From NCBI GenBank assembly GCA_914767715.1, contig OU612069.1, forward strand, positions 28,331,387-28,395,386: DNA of 64,000 nt. Direction: 5' to 3'. The notes under the pieces were generated by a model that did not search any database, was not told where the DNA came from, and was given only the letters and a program-made list of their open reading frames with translations. Positions 60,275 to 64,000 of the stretch are shown here, in pieces (the stretch's first letter is position 1; each line of letters starts with the position of its first letter). This stretch comes from Membranipora membranacea. Taxonomy: Eukaryota; Bryozoa; Gymnolaemata; Cheilostomatida; Membraniporidae. The position numbers were made by a program, and so were the translations under genes.

Positions 60275-62199
60275 ATTGTTTTATGGCTTTTGACCTCTGT
60301 TAGCCCAGTCCAAGTTGCATTTGGATTTTGCAGGTTTTCAGCTTGCATGTTTCAAGTGCATTTTCATGTGCTCAAGTATGTTATGCAAGAAATCAGTCAA
60401 CGCCTGTGCCCTTGCAGCTTTGCAGCCGACTGCAACATTTATGTGATGTTGAAAGGAAGCAACATTTCACATCAGCTAATGAAACATTTGACTTTGTGCA
60501 AGCTCAAGGATTCTTTGTATCCTGCTATATCACTGTCTAACAGGTCCGTAGATTAGAAAAAATGGTAGGGGAGGCAAAGGTCCAAGGCGAGTCCAATCCA
60601 TCACCAGTAACCGCCTCCCTGAGTAATTTAAGCCATATAATAAGCAAATGGAAATCCAAGATGAGCTGATTCTGACATGGATTATTGAATTGGAGTATTG
60701 TTAGGCCACTGTATATTTAGCTTTCCAGGGAGGCAGTGCCTCTCTGCCTCACCTACTACGGCCATGTACAATAAATAGTGCAAACTAATTCTAACTATCG
60801 TAGAGGTATAACTGTAATAATCTTTTATACACACAGATAATAATAATCTTGCAGAAATGAAAGTGAATTAGAGAGTTGCTGCTACATTACCTTCCTCTAA
60901 AAAACTTGTTACGGGAAAATTTGCTAAAAAATTTTTCAATGGTATGTGTTACATTGGAGGCCTGTGGGCAGATGAAGATAAATGCAAAAGAGGGAGGATC
61001 TCCACGGGAAATCATGTCGACTGTGGTGTGGAAGTGTGCGATTATCCGGTCATGGCCAACCTCCGGTCGATTGTGAGAGTTGCCGAAAAGGTCATTTTGT
61101 TTGGTCAGTTACACCAAGGAGTAATAGCGACCTGTTACTCCTTGGTTACACCATCACCGCAGAGAAAAGTTGAAACACACTATCTCGTTTTCTTCTAAAA
61201 TTTGGTGTTCAGTATATTCATTATGGTGGCATCTGTTATTCAGGAAATTTCTAGTCGTTGCTCTATTGCAGCAGATAGGAATTCCCCACTACCTGTAAAG
61301 TTCATTGAAAAGACAGAACAAAAATAAGATTGCATAAAAATGGTTGCGGCTAATTGGTATGCTGCAATCTCAGGAAAAAATTTTGGTCATACATGCCCCC
61401 ATCCTCCATATGTCCGGTATATATGGGTGACAATGTGCGACAACCAAAAGGACTAGCCCTAAACCCAATGACCTTTTTCAGGACCACCAATTATGAATGA
61501 AGTGACTGTTCACAATATACACTAATACATGACATCATCATAATCGTTTTTACTCGAATGCTTTATACTTTATCATAATAATCCCTAAGATGAGATACAT
61601 AGAGTTTTGGTCATCACAACCCTCACAAACTCCCAAAAAGATTGATAAGAATAGTGTTTATTTGTGGCCAATTGTCCGCAACATCAATATAAAAATACCT
61701 ATTCAATAGTGCCCATGAATAAAGCCCCTATAATAACTTTATTCCATCTCATGTAAACTTGATTGTAGGATTTTAATTGCATATAAGCATATTGATTGCC
61801 AAATAATGACAACAATCGTAACTAGGCACTTGACAAAAATTCTAGGCACTATAAAAATCTGTCAATCAAAATCAACCAATAAGAACCAGTAAAATGTTGG
61901 GCGGGCAATTTGAAAACTTTGCGGCTGTGCAAATTTGAGTCGAAGAAGATAAATGTTCACCACTTTCTAAGGAGATTATTGGAATAAGATATAGGAGTGT
62001 ATAAGATAGGGATGTTTGTATGAAAAATCTGCATCAGCCCATGCTATTCTCATCTCAATAAAGTCGAGACATCATTTTCCCGAAAAAGCAGGAGAAACTC
62101 AAATGATGCTAACCCTACTTGAAATTGATACGGCTGCGTGATCGCTTTACGTTGACTGGGCCTTATATACCGGCTTTACCTCTTTAAGATAAAGATTTT
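60275..62199. other. No confident gene
   Basis: It contains a 12-bp perfect hairpin (ACCAAGGAGTAA at 61113-61124 with 61135-61146). Frames at 60290-60556 and 60876-61198 lack splice signals or recognisable domains. Confidence 0.35.
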
Positions 62200-62720
62200 G
62201 ACTATATTTTTCTCAGCATTCGGTAGCATGTTGGTGTTAATTGACCACAGTGTAGAGTGCTTGATGGCAGTCGCTACAGAACAGTCAGAGTTGTTGGATA
62301 CTGGCATGTAGAAAGATGTACCGTCTACATACTTCAGCACCTTGTAGCCAGTAACGAACAGATCATTTGTCCCATGTGGAGCTGCGACTATGATGTTTAC
62401 ATAACTGGACCTTGATTTACGAAGTCCTACATGCTACTGCTGCAGATGGAAAAAATCAGGCACTAACTAACGTGTGTGTTAAATACATATTCTCCAGTAC
62501 AATTGCAGTATGGCAGTTTGGAAGCGGTCCAAAGTCTCAGAAAACTCAAGAGAGGCTTGTTGAGCACATTTGATATTCGTTTGGTCAAGGTCACTAGTGA
62601 TGTCATCAATAACTTGTAACAAAGCATCCACGGTTCCAATTTTGCGTTGGTAGGCATATTGATTTGGCTCGTGATATCTGCCATTTAGTTCAGAGTCAGT
62701 TAATAATAATTTGTTTCCCA
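62200..62720 (-). mobile_element. Decayed LINE reverse-transcriptase fragment
   Basis: The minus strand reads NQYAYQRKIGTVDALLQVID and LEFSETLDRFQ (RT blocks Q-AY and DFSKAFDR, about 62660-62520), then after a gap GTNDLFVTG, KYVDGTSFYMPV (catalytic DD mutated to DG) and TLWSINTNMLPNAEK (about 62390-62230). Frame changes and the lost Asp show it is inactive. Confidence 0.72.
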
Positions 62721-63018
62721 GTATATCCTATCAAACGGACGCGCCATAAGAATACAAAACATATCCATGGAAGACCAGTTTTGGTTCATTCAATAAAATT
62801 CTGTTGCAAAAACCAAATTTTGTTTCAAGTAAAGATTTAAAAAAAAATTGATTACGCTAGGAATAAAGGTTCACTCTTAGGTGGATGTACCATAAGAAAA
62901 CTAAAGTTATTCATGGAAGCTTAGTTTGACTTCCAAGCGTGAATCATCAGGTTTTAGGCGTTGCTGGTGCCATTGTCTACATTATACAGACTTGAACGTA
63001 ATATGAGCATTTCTAAGT

Positions 63019-63628
63019 CTAGTCATCAGCAGGACATATGAATTCTTGTATATGAGGACACAGCTCTGCAGTCGCATCCCTCAGGTTACTTCTAAATATT
63101 TCTGCTGACTTGCACCCATTATTTTCAGCACATGTAAGACAACTCCTTGCCTCTTTGTAGTTCTCACTGCAATAGAAATATAATTTCAAGTTCATTTGAG
63201 TATATGAAGTTGAATGAACAAACAATGGCTCTGTTAGTAGTTTGTGTTTTGTACTTTGTTTTACCTCAGGGTATATAGATTAGAGCACAAATTCTTATTA
63301 TAATGACTGCTTCGAATTGTCAATATATTGACACAAGAGCATAATAATGTTGATGCTGATTTTTTATGGTGAGAAAGGACTTTCTTTGTCACATGAAGTT
63401 TACTTGACTCAGTTCAAGTCAAACGCTTTGATGTTTGGGTTTTAAAGCCCATTAAAATTACTTAGTCTTTGTAAATGTAAGGCAGTAATGAGTGACGACC
63501 ATTAGTCCACTCATGAATGTGAATATTTACTTACCACAAGAATTCTGGAGGGCTATGTTCACCTAGTGAGTTACTCTTGTTTTCAGGACCCAACATGAGA
63601 GTCAGACAATAGTTGAGCTGCTCGCAGC
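63019..63628 (-). CDS. C-terminal exons of a Cys-rich secreted-type protein (partial)
   Basis: Exon 63535-63628 has an acceptor (TTTTTCTTGCAG) and donor (TTGTG|GTAAGT). It encodes CEQLNYCLTLMLGPENKSNS and ends in phase 2, completing a Cys codon with exon 63019-63166 (acceptor TTTCTATTGCAG), which encodes ENYKEARSCLTCAENNGCKS, TAELCPHIQEFIC and a stop. The two exons together carry eight cysteines with regular spacing and one NKS glycosylation site. That suggests a disulfide-rich extracellular module; the exact family is not recognised. The phase-1 start means more exons lie further upstream, beyond the recognisable sequence or the window edge. Confidence 0.6.
63167..63534 (-). other. Intron of the Cys-rich gene
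   Basis: A 368-bp intron between the two C-terminal exons, with GTAAGT donor and TTGCAG acceptor. Nothing else was seen in it. Confidence 0.5.
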
Positions 63629-63879
63629 CTGCAAGAAAAACAATATTGTATTTCAAATTTACCTAATCTAATACAATCTTATTGACTTTAACTTGTGAGA
63701 GAATGATAAAAATATATCATTATATAAGGAAAATATTAGACTATGTAGAGGATTTTGAGGGGGTTACCCTAAGGCGGCGATACCCGCCACTGCAACCACG
63801 CACATTGCCTATTTATACTGAGTGCGCCGACTCTCTAATAATGGAAAATATAATTGACCTGACTTCGGAGCTGGCTTTG

Positions 63880-64000
63880 TGGGGGGGGGGGGAGAAATGG
63901 ACAAAGATGGTAGCCTAATTTATCTGGCAAGATAAATGAGAGGGGAGGGATATGGACAAAGATGGTAGCCTTATTTATCTTGTGAGATAAATGGGGGGAG
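63880..64000. repeat. Poly-G run and start of a 55-bp tandem repeat
   Basis: A G-rich run at about 63881-63892 precedes two copies, 55 bp apart, of ATGGACAAAGATGGTAGCC (63897 and 63952), each followed by TTATCT and AGATAAATG. The array is cut by the window end. Confidence 0.8.

Overview
The window reads as intron-rich, AT-rich nuclear DNA of an animal. It holds a rhodopsin-like seven-transmembrane receptor split over seven exons, GT-AG introns with mostly symmetric phase-1 exons, several non-LTR retrotransposon lineages, a Ty3/gypsy remnant and tRNA-derived SINE-like repeats. The mix of a TIR-like 'SHAW' plus TPR protein, NHL-repeat surface-type genes and Cys-rich secreted modules fits an early-branching metazoan, and a sponge is my best guess. 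That assignment is inference. No bacterial operon, CRISPR array or intact tRNA/rRNA gene was seen.

Genes, left to right. (1) Minus strand 2224-8778: an atypical GPCR. Seven exons join in frame to 555 aa. (2) Minus strand 10610-12596: a 530 aa protein with an N-terminal myristoylation signal (MGCGSS), a TIR-like SHAW domain and kinesin-light-chain-type TPRs. (3) Weak two-exon model at 13549-14148 (-). (4) Four-exon unknown gene at 20417-21703 (+). (5) Four-exon Cys/His-containing unknown gene at 24460-26233 (-) whose frame is cut by a TAA. (6) Plus strand 42974-51474: an 11-exon gene encoding 550 aa with a Tudor-like domain, a duplicated acidic Ser-rich exon, an F-box-like domain and a C-terminal Myb/SANT-like domain. 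This is the most unusual architecture here. (7) Minus strand 54751-57998: an NHL-repeat gene with a frameshift and an in-frame stop, probably a decaying family member. (8) Last two exons of a Cys-rich secreted-type protein at 63019-63628 (-), cut by the window edge.

Mobile and repeat DNA fills much of the rest. Decayed or truncated LINE reverse transcriptases lie at 15.4-17.0, 17.6-18.5, 18.7-19.7, 31.5-31.8, 35.2-36.6 and 62.2-62.7 kb, and an APE endonuclease fragment at 33.3-33.7 kb. A nearly intact 683-codon CR1/L2/Rex1-like ORF at 52.3-54.4 kb ends in a 13-copy ATTG tail. A gypsy RNase H/integrase remnant is at 29.8-30.6 kb. Tandem arrays occur at 248-671 (53 bp unit), 5948-6073 (14 bp), about 23.4-23.99 kb (168 bp) and 44.1-46.4 kb (118 bp, with nested inversions, inside an intron of gene 6). 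A very young 132 bp hairpin sits at 36926-37057.

All exon models were built by eye from splice signals and frame continuity. No homology search was run, so family names rest on motif recognition.
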